This document shows positions 8,658 to 15,839 of a stretch of DNA of 64,000 nucleotides, in pieces. Positions within the stretch are counted from its first letter, which is position 1; the number at the start of each line of letters is the position of its first letter. The notes beneath the pieces are model-generated. The model had not been told where the DNA came from. It worked only from the letters and a program-made list of their open reading frames with translations, and made no database searches. Position numbers and translations under genes: made by a program. This DNA is from SHZI01 sp040080965 (GTDB lineage Bacteria; Pseudomonadota; Gammaproteobacteria; Steroidobacterales; GCA-2729495): the NCBI GenBank assembly GCA_040080965.1, contig JBEBHH010000011.1:20495-84494 (forward strand). Reading direction: 5' to 3'.

Positions 8658-9359
8658 TCAGTCGTCGCCACCAAGCCCAAGGATCGCCAGCAGATTCACG
8701 AAGATGTTGTAGATGCTGACGTACAGGCTGACTGTCGCCAGGATGTAGTTCGTCTGCCCCCCGTGGATGATCGCGCTGGTCTCGTACAGGATGCAGCCGG
8801 TCATCAGCAGGACCACCGCCGACGAGATCACCATCTGGAAGGCCGACAGGTCCACGAAGAGTCCCACGACGATCACGCCCAGCAGGCCAAACAGGCCGAC
8901 CGTGAGGAAGCTGCCCATGAAGCTCATGTCCCGGCGCGAGCGGACCGCGTAGGCGCTGAGCCCGGCAAAGAGCAGGCCAGTGATGCCGAGGCTGGTCATC
9001 ACCAGCTCGCCGCCGTTGGGGATTGCTTTCAGGTAAGCGCTGAGCATCGGGCCAAGGGTCAGGCCCATGAATCCCGTGAGCCCGAAGACGGCCGCGATGC
9101 CGGCGGCCGAGTTCTTCAGGCGGTAGGTCAGGAACAGCAGGCCGAAGTAGCCGACCAGGGTCACGACCGGTCCCAGGTACGGCATGTCGAGCGCCATGGC
9201 GAGACCGGCCATGGCCGCGCTGAACACCAGGGTGGCGGACAGCAGCAGGTAGGTGTTGCGCAACACCCGGTTCGACGCGAGTTCGGAAGCACCGGCGACG
9301 GTTCCGGATACGCCATTGGGGGTTGCCGGTACGACCCGGAAGTCACGGTCTGCTGCCAT
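8658..9359 (-). CDS. Bax inhibitor-1/YccA family membrane protein
   Basis: A 233-residue protein starting at ATG 9359 (MAADRDFRVV), preceded by AGGAGA at normal spacing. After a polar N-terminus (ASELASNRVLRNTYLLLSATL) it runs through seven hydrophobic segments. It ends with SIYNIFVNLLAILGLGGDD, where the acidic tail is typical of YccA and other BI-1 proteins. In E. coli YccA is an inner-membrane substrate and modulator of FtsH; related proteins act as pH-sensitive calcium leak channels. The open frame continues upstream of this start through the tRNA-Ser and beyond, but that part has no coding character. Monocistronic. Confidence 0.92.
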   Translation of the reverse strand: MAADRDFRVVPATPNGVSGTVAGASELASNRVLRNTYLLLSATLVFSAAMAGLAMALDMPYLGPVVTLVGYFGLLFLTYRLKNSAAGIAAVFGLTGFMGLTLGPMLSAYLKAIPNGGELVMTSLGITGLLFAGLSAYAVRSRRDMSFMGSFLTVGLFGLLGVIVVGLFVDLSAFQMVISSAVVLLMTGCILYETSAIIHGGQTNYILATVSLYVSIYNIFVNLLAILGLGGDD

Positions 9360-9503
9360 GCGATGTCTCCTGTGCGAAGTGGCTGACGACGAACACCGTA
9401 TCAGACCCGGCTCCGGGGCCAAAGTTCGCCGTCCACGTTTGTCGCCGGGGACTTCTTGGAAGGTTCGAGGCCCCGGTCCCGGCCTTCTGACGCTCCGCGG
9501 CGC

Positions 9504-9532
9504 TTGAATGTCCGTTCGCGGGTGGGGACAAT
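9504..9532 (+). promoter_or_regulatory. Sigma70-like promoter upstream of tRNA-Ser
   Basis: TTGAAT (9504-9509) and GACAAT (9527-9532) are spaced by 17 bases, ending 14 bases before the first base of the tRNA gene. A transcript starting near 9539 would carry a very short 5' leader, as is typical for tRNA genes. Confidence 0.5.
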
Positions 9533-9546
9533 CCGGGACTTCCATC

Positions 9547-9634
9547 GGAGAGGTGGCAGAGCGGTCGAATGCGGCGGTCTTGAAAACCGTTGAACCGCAA
9601 GGTTCCGGGGGTTCGAATCCCTCCCTCTCCGCCA
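9547..9634 (+). tRNA. tRNA-Ser (anticodon TGA)
   Basis: The 88-base gene has acceptor arm GGAGAGG/CCTCTCC, discriminator G and an encoded CCA end. The anticodon loop CTTGAAA places TGA at positions 34-36. A long variable arm follows (CGTTGAACCGCAAGGTTCCGG) and the T-loop is GGTTCGAATCC. The long variable arm is diagnostic of class II tRNA and agrees with serine. It reads UCN codons, mainly UCA. Confidence 0.97.
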
Positions 9635-9674
9635 GCGTTCCCGCCAGTGCCTCCCAGAGGAGCCTGCCTTTGTG

Positions 9675-9968
9675 ATGACCTTCCCGCGCCGTTTTCCGGG
9701 CCAGCTGCTGGCCACCCTGATCTGCACGGCGCCACTCCTGGGCGGCGGCTTGTCGGGGTGTTCGATGCCCCACGTCATGGGGCTTGGCAGCTACTACGCC
9801 GTTACCGACGAGGCCACCGGCCGCATCTATTACACGGACAACCTGACCCGTGAGGAGCGGGGGGTAATCGAGTTCCGCGACCCGTCCACCGGCGCCTGGG
9901 TTAGCCTGAAGTCGGCCCAGGTGCGGGAAATCAGCGACGCCGAGTTCCGCGCGGGCGCGCCCCGGTAG
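9675..9968 (+). CDS. Small putative lipoprotein
   Basis: A 97-residue protein from ATG 9675; an adjacent GTG at 9672 is also possible, and AGAGGAG at 9655-9661 serves either. The signal peptide ends in a lipobox-like GLSGC (cysteine near residue 29), so it is probably lipidated. The mature part is only ~68 residues: YYAVTDEATGRIYYTDNL, then REERGVIEFRDPSTGAWVSL and VREISDAEFRAG. The alternation of short beta-like segments suggests a small beta fold, but I do not recognise the family. It lies 21 bases before the next gene and may form a two-gene unit with it. Confidence 0.7.
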   Translation: MTFPRRFPGQLLATLICTAPLLGGGLSGCSMPHVMGLGSYYAVTDEATGRIYYTDNLTREERGVIEFRDPSTGAWVSLKSAQVREISDAEFRAGAPR

Positions 9969-9989
9969 TCCCTGGAAAGGTAACGAACC

Positions 9990-10565
9990 TTGGCGATAGA
10001 TCCCAGGCGCCGGCGCAGGCGCCAGCGGCGGGCAGGAGCGGTGGCGGCCTTCATGGTGCTGGCCCTCGGTCTCGCTTTCTTCTTTGAGTCCCAGGCCACC
10101 ACCACGGTAATCGTCGTCCGGGAGGCTGATGTGGCAACGGGCCTCGGTGACGACGTGGGTCTGAGCCCGGTGGGCGCCATGCGCGCCGAGGAACTGTCGC
10201 GGGTGCTGGCTGACGTGGACGTCGTCCAGGGCCTCAATGCCATCCTCGTGGGCGGCAGCCGGGCCTCCCGGGAAACCGTGGAGCCGCTGGCGAGGCGCCT
10301 GAACCTCCCCGTGCAGGAGGTGGACATGGCGAGCCTGACCCGCGTCGCGAAGGACATCATGAAGGACTACAAGGGCGAGATCGTGCTGGTGGTTGCCGGG
10401 CCCGCTGAGATTCCCATCCTCATTCCGCGATTCCAGGGCAGCAAGAAGGTGCCGGAACTCGCGGATCGCGAGTACGACAACCTCTACATCGTCAGCGTTC
10501 CCTGGTACGGCAAGGTGAAGACGCTGCGTCTTCGCTACGGCGCGAGGTACGTGCCGGCCACCTAG
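9990..10565 (+). CDS. Anchored histidine-phosphatase-like protein lacking both catalytic histidines
   Basis: The 191-residue product starts at TTG 9990 (AAAGG 9 bases upstream). It has a very basic N-terminus (RRRRRRQRR), one membrane segment (residues ~16-32) and then a soluble domain. That domain resembles the phosphoglycerate-mutase/histidine-phosphatase fold: TTVIVVREADV where the family has V-R-H-A-E, GLSPVGAMRAEELSRVL where it has LSxxGxxxAxxLxxxL, SRASRETVEPLARRL where it has SxxxRxxxTAxxL, and VLVVAGPAEIPILI where it has VxVVGHxxxIxxL. The catalytic RHG/RHA histidine (residue 45 is Glu) and the second GH histidine (Ala-Gly at 136-137) are absent. It is therefore probably a non-catalytic relative, perhaps a binding protein. 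Fold assignment is by pattern only. Confidence 0.65.
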   Translation: MAIDPRRRRRRQRRAGAVAAFMVLALGLAFFFESQATTTVIVVREADVATGLGDDVGLSPVGAMRAEELSRVLADVDVVQGLNAILVGGSRASRETVEPLARRLNLPVQEVDMASLTRVAKDIMKDYKGEIVLVVAGPAEIPILIPRFQGSKKVPELADREYDNLYIVSVPWYGKVKTLRLRYGARYVPAT

Positions 10566-11236
10566 TCGCCAGCGGGTGGCGCAAAGGGATTCGCAGCGAG
10601 GTCGCCGTCGGCCGTCAGGGGCGGGTAGGCGACCTTCCGGGCCCGGCACCGGGCCGCAATATCCGGGTGGCACCATTCGAACAGCGTGCGGGTGAACTGC
10701 TCCGTGCTCAGCCGGCACGACTCGTAGAGTCCGGCGGCTTCCCGCTGCCGGGCCGCCTCGTAGAGGAACAGCGCCGCCGCCACCGACACATTCAGTGACG
10801 CGGCGAGTCCGCGCATGGGCAGGCAGGCGTGGCGATCGGCCAGCCGGGCGGCCTCGTCCGACACGCCGCGGAGTTCGGACCCCAGCAGCAGGGCCGTCGG
10901 GCGGGTGTAATCGACGGTCCGGTAGTCGTCTGCTGTTGGTGATAAATGTGCTGCAATGATCTGAAATCCATTGCTTTTTAAAGCCTGGATGGCAGGGGTG
11001 AGCTGGCGCCAGGCGTGGACTCCGACCCGGGGCGCGGTGCCCCCGGAGATGCCCCGGCCCCGCTTGAAGCTGCTCCGGGGTCCGACCGCATGGATCTCGA
11101 ACACGCCGACGGCATCGCAGGTGCGCATGAGGGCGGCGATGTTGTGGGGTTTGTGCACCTCGTCGGCCAGCACGGTCAGGTCGGGCTGGCGGCGGGCGAG
11201 CGCCGCCTTGAGGGTGCGGAATCGTTCGGGGGTCAT
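10562..11236 (-). CDS. trmH: tRNA (guanosine(18)-2'-O)-methyltransferase TrmH
   Basis: From ATG 11236 the protein has 224 residues (MTPERFRTLKAALARRQPDLTVLADEVHKPHNIAALMRTCDAVGV), which aligns end to end with known TrmH; an in-frame GTG at 11263 would add nine residues. SPOUT-family motifs are present: the HKPHN segment with the catalytic arginine region, LLGSELRGVSDEAARLAD and LPMRGLAASLNVSVAAALFLYEA, which forms the knotted SAM site. It methylates the 2'-OH of G18 in the D-loop of tRNAs. It overlaps the last bases of the plus-strand gene ending at 10565 and is divergent from the thioredoxin gene. Confidence 0.92.
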   Translation of the reverse strand: MTPERFRTLKAALARRQPDLTVLADEVHKPHNIAALMRTCDAVGVFEIHAVGPRSSFKRGRGISGGTAPRVGVHAWRQLTPAIQALKSNGFQIIAAHLSPTADDYRTVDYTRPTALLLGSELRGVSDEAARLADRHACLPMRGLAASLNVSVAAALFLYEAARQREAAGLYESCRLSTEQFTRTLFEWCHPDIAARCRARKVAYPPLTADGDLAANPFAPPAGD

Positions 11237-11280
11237 GGCGGTATTATCGAACGCTTCGGCCACCGGGAAGAACCCGTCCC

Positions 11281-11787
11281 ATGAATGTTTCGCGGCTCCT
11301 GGCTGCTGGCACCATCCTCCTGCTGATCATGGCCGGCCGGGTTTCCGCCGGCGACCAGCAACCGGTGTCCGCCACACCGAACGAGTTCCGGGCAGCGCTG
11401 GACGCCCTGCAAGGCCGCGTGGTGCTCGTGAACTTCTGGGCGACCTGGTGCCGTCCCTGCCTGAAGGAGCTTCCCGACCTCCTGGCGCTGGAGAAGAAGT
11501 ACGCCTCGCGGGATTTCGCGCTGCTGGCTGTTTCCCTGGACGAGCCGGCAGACAGGGAAGCGGTCGTGCAGCCGTTCCTGGCCCGGTGGTTCCCCTCGTT
11601 GCAGACGCTCATCCGGAATTCGCCGGACATGGATTCCATGGTGAGCGTGCTCGATCCGGCCTGGAACGAAGTACTCCCGACCAGCTACCTCGTGGATCGT
11701 TCGGGCAGGGTGGTCAGCCGGGTGCAGGGGGGCAAGCCGGCTGCCGATTTCGAGGCCGCAATCCTGCCCTTGCTCGGGAAGCCATAG
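11281..11787 (+). CDS. TlpA-like periplasmic thioredoxin-fold protein
   Basis: A 168-residue protein with a Sec signal peptide (MNVSRLLAAGTILLLIMAGRVSAG). A thioredoxin fold follows, with the active site NFWATWCRPCLKELPDLLAL (C-R-P-C). The later cis-proline segment is EVLPTSYLVDRSGRVV, a TlpA/ResA-type signature. Such proteins reduce or exchange disulfides in the periplasm, for example during cytochrome c maturation or for a dedicated partner. No partner gene is adjacent: trmH lies divergently upstream and tRNA-Arg follows within 20 bases. Confidence 0.88.
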   Translation: MNVSRLLAAGTILLLIMAGRVSAGDQQPVSATPNEFRAALDALQGRVVLVNFWATWCRPCLKELPDLLALEKKYASRDFALLAVSLDEPADREAVVQPFLARWFPSLQTLIRNSPDMDSMVSVLDPAWNEVLPTSYLVDRSGRVVSRVQGGKPAADFEAAILPLLGKP

Positions 11788-11806
11788 GCTAGAATGCCCG
11801 CGCCGC

Positions 11807-11882
11807 GCCCCGGTAGCTCAGGGGATAGAGCGCTCGCCTCCTAAGCGAGAGGTCCCAGGTTCGAATCCTGGTCGGGGCACCA
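11807..11882 (+). tRNA. tRNA-Arg (anticodon CCT)
   Basis: The 76-base cloverleaf has acceptor GCCCCGG/TCGGGGC (a G-T pair at the seventh position), D-arm TAGCTCAGGGGATAGAGC and anticodon stem CTCGC/GCGAG with loop CTCCTAA (CCT). The T-arm is CCAGGTTCGAATCCTGG and CCA is encoded. It reads AGG codons, which are rare in a GC-rich genome of this kind. A TAGAAT -10-like box lies at 11789-11794. Confidence 0.97.
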
Positions 11883-11900
11883 ATCCGTGAATCTGGACAG

Positions 11901-12932
11901 ATGATCTGGCTCTTCCTCCTCGGCTCCCTCGTCGCGATCCTCATCGCCGCTGAAGTCTTCACCAATGCGCTCGAGCATCTCGGGCAGCGCCTGAAGATTT
12001 CCGAGGGGGTCACGGGGTCCCTGTTTGCGGCTGTCGGCACCGCAATGCCCGAGACGATGGTGCCCGTGCTCGCCGTGGTGGCAGGCACCGAGGACGTGGC
12101 CGTCAACCACGCCATCGGCGTGGGCGCGATCGTCGGCGCCCCGCTGATGCTGTCCACGCTGGCATTCTTCCTCATGGGCGCCGCCGCGCTCGGCGTCCGT
12201 GGCTTCCGCGGAGCAATCACTCCCGAGCCCAGCGGCACGCGCCGTGACCTGGACTTCTTCCTCGTGGCGTTCGTCCTCGCGGGCCTGGGGCTCCTGCCGC
12301 CGGCCGACTGGGCATACAGCGGGCTGGTGCGGGGTGGCCTCGCCGTCATCCTGGTGCTCCTCTACCTGTTCTATGTCGTGCTCACGCTGCGCAGTTCGGC
12401 AGACCTGGTGGAGGAGGGGCATGGCACCACCGCAGACGACCCCATGTTCCTCTGCCGGGCCGGCCTGCCCGATGTCATGCCGGTGGTGATCCTGCAGCTC
12501 CTGCTCGGCTTCGGCCTGCTCGTGGGCGGCGCGAAGGCCTTCATCTATTCGGTGGAGCAGCTGTCGGTCCTGCTGGCCATCTCGGCCCTGATCCTCTCGC
12601 TGCTCATCATCCCCGTGGCAACGGAGCTGCCGGAGAAGGTCAACAGCATCCTCTGGATCCGGCGGCGGAAGGACACGCTGGCCGTCGGCAACCTGACCGG
12701 CGCCATGGTGTTCCAGGGGACGCTGCTGCCCGCGCTCGGTCTCCTCAGCACGCCCTGGCAGCCGGAGCCGCCGGTGGTGGTGGCCATATCCCTGACGCTC
12801 GTCGCTACCCTCTGGCTGCGCTGGCAGCTCAGGCACGGCGGCATCCAGGTCCGGCACCTTTCAGTCAATGGGCTGTGCTACCTGCTCTACCTGATCGGCA
12901 TCGGCATGATCATCGGAGGAGCCTTCACGTGA
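11901..12932 (+). CDS. Sodium/calcium exchanger (CaCA) family membrane protein
   Basis: A 343-residue protein with about ten membrane segments and the two inverted alpha repeats of the CaCA superfamily. Alpha-1 is FAAVGTAMPETMVPVLAVV followed by IGVGAIVGAPLMLSTLAF; alpha-2 is LIIPVATELPEKVNSILWI followed by AVGNLTGAMVFQGTLLPALG. The E in the P-E-T/P-E-K positions is the expected cation ligand. The protein should exchange Ca2+ or another cation for Na+ or H+ across the inner membrane. It starts 18 bases after tRNA-Arg with no strong ribosome binding site. It ends by overlapping the next gene as GTGA, so the two are probably translationally coupled. Confidence 0.88.
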   Translation: MIWLFLLGSLVAILIAAEVFTNALEHLGQRLKISEGVTGSLFAAVGTAMPETMVPVLAVVAGTEDVAVNHAIGVGAIVGAPLMLSTLAFFLMGAAALGVRGFRGAITPEPSGTRRDLDFFLVAFVLAGLGLLPPADWAYSGLVRGGLAVILVLLYLFYVVLTLRSSADLVEEGHGTTADDPMFLCRAGLPDVMPVVILQLLLGFGLLVGGAKAFIYSVEQLSVLLAISALILSLLIIPVATELPEKVNSILWIRRRKDTLAVGNLTGAMVFQGTLLPALGLLSTPWQPEPPVVVAISLTLVATLWLRWQLRHGGIQVRHLSVNGLCYLLYLIGIGMIIGGAFT

Positions 12933-13645
12933 CCGTCGTACTCATCACCGGTGCCAGCCGCGGCCTGGGGCTCGAGCTCACCCGCCAGTACGCGGTGGAG
13001 GGCGCTACCGTAATCGCCACCTGCCGGGATCCGGCGGGTTCGGCGGAACTCGCGGCCCTGGCGGCCCGCCATCCAGGGGCAATCCGAGTCGAGGCGCTCG
13101 ACGTCACTGACCACGCCGCCGTCGACGCCCTGGCGGCGCGGTATCAGGGCCGTCCGATCGACATTCTCATTAATAACGCGGGTGACATCGGCCCGCGGGA
13201 TCCGGACCGCACCCGGCTCCACGAGCAGCAGCTCGGGACCCTCAACTACGCTGAATGGCGCCGTGTGCTGGAGATCAACACGCTGTCACCAGCGAAGGTG
13301 GCAGAAGCGTTCGTGGAGCACGTGGCGGCGAGCAGCCGGAAGCTCATGCTCTTCGTCTCGAGCACCACGGGGTCGAACGTGGAGGGCGTCTATCCCACGT
13401 TCGCCTACTGTTCCAGCAAGGCAGCCCTCAACAAGGTGGTGACCATGCTGGCCATGGCGCTGAAGCCCCGCGGGATCACGTGCGCAGCGCTGTGCCCGGG
13501 TTACGTGAAAACCAGACTGGGTGGTGACTTGGCCCCGCTGGGTGTGGAGGAGAGCATCACGGGTCTCCGGCGGGTCATCGCGGAGCTGGACCTGTCGCGC
13601 ACCGGGACCTTCACGCGCTACAACGGCGAAACCATTCCCTGGTAG
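12929..13645 (+). CDS. Short-chain dehydrogenase/reductase (classical SDR)
   Basis: The start is GTG 12929, overlapping the stop of the exchanger gene (GTGA), with CGGAGGA eight bases upstream. The 238-residue protein begins immediately with the NAD(P) strand VTVVLITGASRGLG (TGxxxGxG). It continues with LINNAG, the catalytic Ser in LMLFVSSTTGSN and the YxxxK pair in YCSSKAALNKV. It ends with the family PGYVKTRLGGD segment. The layout (NTLSPAKVAEAFVEHV) resembles carbonyl-reductase or sniffer-like SDRs. The substrate cannot be read from sequence. Confidence 0.9.
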   Translation: MTVVLITGASRGLGLELTRQYAVEGATVIATCRDPAGSAELAALAARHPGAIRVEALDVTDHAAVDALAARYQGRPIDILINNAGDIGPRDPDRTRLHEQQLGTLNYAEWRRVLEINTLSPAKVAEAFVEHVAASSRKLMLFVSSTTGSNVEGVYPTFAYCSSKAALNKVVTMLAMALKPRGITCAALCPGYVKTRLGGDLAPLGVEESITGLRRVIAELDLSRTGTFTRYNGETIPW

Positions 13646-13666
13646 CGCGGGGTCTGGCAGGGCGGG

Positions 13667-13972
13667 TCAGCGGCCCCGCTGGTGGCTGGCGAGTGCCTGC
13701 AGGTGCCCGATGTTGATGTGGATGTTCAGCCACCGCACCGGGCCCTGAAACGTGCCTGCCGGCTGGTAGCCGGATGCCGGCTCCCCGTTCCGTGAGTCAG
13801 GCAGTGCCACTCCAGCCAGGAGCAGGCGCGTCAGCTCGCCCTCGATCGCCAGGCGCAGCCTTGGCAGCAGCTCCTGCTCCGTCGTTCCCGTGAGGTCGCA
13901 GTTCCCGATATCCGGCGCAACGGCCCGGAGGCCTCCATCGGCGTTGGTGAGCAGGGCGATTGCAAAGAGCAT
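13667..13972 (-). CDS. HicB-like small protein without a HicA partner
   Basis: A 101-residue protein starting at ATG 13972 (MLFAIALLTNADGGLRAVAPDIGNCDL...). The pattern (short beta strand, hydrophobic PDIxxC turn, then GTTEQELLPRLRLAIEGELTRLL as a helix) resembles the degraded RNase-H-like fold of HicB antitoxins. The second half carries RWLNIHINIGHLQALASHQRG, which I do not recognise and which is not a clear DNA-binding domain. No HicA-type toxin is adjacent. It is convergent with the SDR gene across 21 bases. Homology to HicB is an inference from pattern; the protein could belong to an uncharacterised relative. Confidence 0.6.
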   Translation of the reverse strand: MLFAIALLTNADGGLRAVAPDIGNCDLTGTTEQELLPRLRLAIEGELTRLLLAGVALPDSRNGEPASGYQPAGTFQGPVRWLNIHINIGHLQALASHQRGR

Positions 13973-14113
13973 CTGGGGTGATCCGGGCTGCTGTCCGCGC
14001 GGCTTATACGCTGCGGCAACACGGGCTGCAATACGGCCTGCCATTCGCTCAGGAACGGCCGCGCCGCGGCCCTTGCGGCAAATCCGGGTTGCCACGCCGG
14101 GCGAACACTGCGA

Positions 14114-15097
14114 ATGATGCAGGGTATGACGCAAGCCAAGGACAGCACCACGGCACTCTGGGGCGGCATCGCCTTCAGTTTCGCCTTCACGGCACTGATC
14201 TGGTACGCGGGTAGCCACTGGCTGCAGCCCGGCGCCCTGACCCCGGACCGCCCGGGCTTCTGGTACGAGTGGCAGCTCGTGGAACCGACCGTGGCATCGC
14301 GGGCCACCGCGTGGGCTGGCTACCTGCTGCACCAGGTCGCGATCTGGTGGCTCATCTGGATTGCGCAGAAGGAGCGTCCCGCCTATACGGGCGGCCTGCA
14401 CCCGTTCAATGTGCTGGCCCTGGCGGTGAATGCCGTCTTCATCGGCCTGCATTTCATCCAGACCCAGGTCTGGTACGACGGCCTGGCGCAGGACGTCCAT
14501 GAGGGCACTGCGCAGTGGTCGGTCATCATCCTGCTGATCGCGGTCCTGCTGATGGAGAATCGGAGGCGGGGACTCGTGTTCGGCGCCGGCTCCACCTGGG
14601 TCGAGAAGGCGGGCCCGTTTGTCCGCCGGTACCATGGGTTCTATTTCGCCTGGGCCACGATCTACACCTTCTGGTACCACCCGATGGAAGACACCTGGGG
14701 GCACCTGTTCGGCTTCTTCTACATGTTCCTCCTGATGCTCCAGGGCAGCCTGTTCTTCACCCGGGCGCACGTGAACCGCCGGTGGACCGTCTTCCTCGAA
14801 GTGACGTTCGCAATCCACGGCGGCATGGTTGCCTACCTGGCGGGCCAGGGGTGGCAGATGTTCCTCATGGGCGGCCTGGCGATGTTTGTCATCACGCAGA
14901 TGCACGGGCTCGGGCTGAGCCGCCGCGCACGCTGGTTCATCGGGCTCGGCTACGCCGCGGGCGTCGCGGCGATCTACGCCGGCCGCGGCTTCGACCGCCT
15001 GCCCGAACTTGCCGGCATTCCACTGACGCTCCTGGCCGGCGTGTTCATCCTGGCGTTGGTGGTCCTGGGCGGCCAGCGGGTGCTCCGGCCGGCGTAA
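14114..15097 (+). CDS. Polytopic membrane protein of unknown function
   Basis: A 327-residue protein with roughly eight to nine hydrophobic segments. Distinct features are charged or aromatic loops (PDRPGFWYEWQLVEPTVASR, FIQTQVWYDGLAQDVHEG) and several membrane-embedded histidines and tryptophans (YLLHQVAIWWLIWIAQKE, FIGLHFIQT, WYHPMEDTWGHLFGFFYMF, FAIHGGMVAYL, TQMHGLGL). The repeated intramembrane His residues could bind haem or a metal, but no known motif is recognised. Two adjacent ATGs (14114, 14117) and another at 14126 leave the exact start open. It stands between two unrelated genes. Confidence 0.75.
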   Translation: MMQGMTQAKDSTTALWGGIAFSFAFTALIWYAGSHWLQPGALTPDRPGFWYEWQLVEPTVASRATAWAGYLLHQVAIWWLIWIAQKERPAYTGGLHPFNVLALAVNAVFIGLHFIQTQVWYDGLAQDVHEGTAQWSVIILLIAVLLMENRRRGLVFGAGSTWVEKAGPFVRRYHGFYFAWATIYTFWYHPMEDTWGHLFGFFYMFLLMLQGSLFFTRAHVNRRWTVFLEVTFAIHGGMVAYLAGQGWQMFLMGGLAMFVITQMHGLGLSRRARWFIGLGYAAGVAAIYAGRGFDRLPELAGIPLTLLAGVFILALVVLGGQRVLRPA

Positions 15098-15170
15098 GTG
15101 CGAACTGGGTCCGGCGCACCCTTTGCCCCGGCCCCTATCATCCCCTCCGATATCCACAGAGAACGAAGCC

Positions 15171-15740
15171 GTGGGGGATGACAACACCGGCCGGCAGTCC
15201 CGCAGTCCCTGGCGCGACTGGCTTGCCCGCGTAGGCGGGGAGAGCAGTTCCGGTTCGGCCCTCCGGCCCGAACGACGGGACAGCGAACGACGCAGCCACT
15301 CCGCGTGGTCCTTCGCCTATGGCAGCTTCCGGCCGCGCCGGCGCGTCGGCCGTCGCGATGGCGACCACGACCGGATCTTCCTCGACTGGCACGAGCCGCG
15401 TGTTCTCTACCTGTCCCTCGCGATCGTGCTGATGTGCTGCGCCGACGCGCTGTTCACGCTGAATCTCCTGGCCATCGGCGCGGAAGAGATGAACGTCCTC
15501 ATGGACACGCTCATCACCCACGACGTGGAACGCTTCCTGGCGCTGAAGATCGGCGTAACCGGGGCCAGCGTGGTCTTGCTCGGCATCGCCGCGCGCCGGC
15601 AGTTCCTCGGCGTGATTCCGGTGTTCCGCGTGCTGCAGTTCTTCTGCGCTGGCTACGCGGTCCTCATCGTCTGGGAACTCTGGCTCTTCACGGTGTACGT
15701 CACCGATCTGCCCTTCCACTGGCGGCCCTGGTCCGACTAG
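15171..15740 (+). CDS. DUF5658-like membrane protein
   Basis: From GTG 15171 the product is about 189 residues; an in-frame TTG at 15123 would add 16. The first ~75 residues are charged and low in complexity (PERRDSERRSHSAWSFAYGSFRPRRRVGRRDGD). Three membrane segments follow, with conserved-looking phrases LDWHEPRVLYLSLAIVLMCCADALFTLNLL, GAEEMNVLMDTLI, FLALKIGVTG and YAVLIVWELWLF. This arrangement matches small membrane proteins grouped as DUF5658, whose function is unknown. A weak hairpin follows the stop. Confidence 0.72.
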   Translation: MGDDNTGRQSRSPWRDWLARVGGESSSGSALRPERRDSERRSHSAWSFAYGSFRPRRRVGRRDGDHDRIFLDWHEPRVLYLSLAIVLMCCADALFTLNLLAIGAEEMNVLMDTLITHDVERFLALKIGVTGASVVLLGIAARRQFLGVIPVFRVLQFFCAGYAVLIVWELWLFTVYVTDLPFHWRPWSD

Positions 15741-15749
15741 CCCTGCAGG

Positions 15750-15770
15750 GCCCCGACGTGCGGGGCATTT
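15750..15770 (+). terminator. Possible weak terminator hairpin
   Basis: GCCCCG-ACGTG-CGGGGC followed by ATTT lies ten bases after the DUF5658-like stop and before the sucA promoter. The stem is short and the T-tract poor, so termination would be weak or factor-assisted. Confidence 0.35.
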
Positions 15771-15784
15771 CCGCGAATTTCTCC

Positions 15785-15812
15785 TTGATCCCGGACGCTA
15801 CATACATATAGT
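15785..15812 (+). promoter_or_regulatory. Sigma70-like promoter for sucA
   Basis: TTGATC (15785-15790) and TATAGT (15807-15812) are separated by 16 bases, and transcription would start about 20 bases before the sucA start codon. The position after a hairpin and before a three-gene unit fits an operon promoter. Confidence 0.5.
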
Positions 15813-15839
15813 GGCGCCTCCGGACTGTACGGGATCCCC

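Noticed and set aside
8658..10718. 686-codon minus-strand frame spanning the YccA-like gene, tRNA-Ser and two plus-strand genes
   Set aside because: Only the part up to ATG 9359 has coding character and a ribosome binding site; the rest crosses a tRNA and is antisense to other genes.
13973..15187. Upstream extension of the HicB-like frame on the minus strand
   Set aside because: It is antisense to the polytopic membrane protein and has shadow composition; the real start is ATG 13972.
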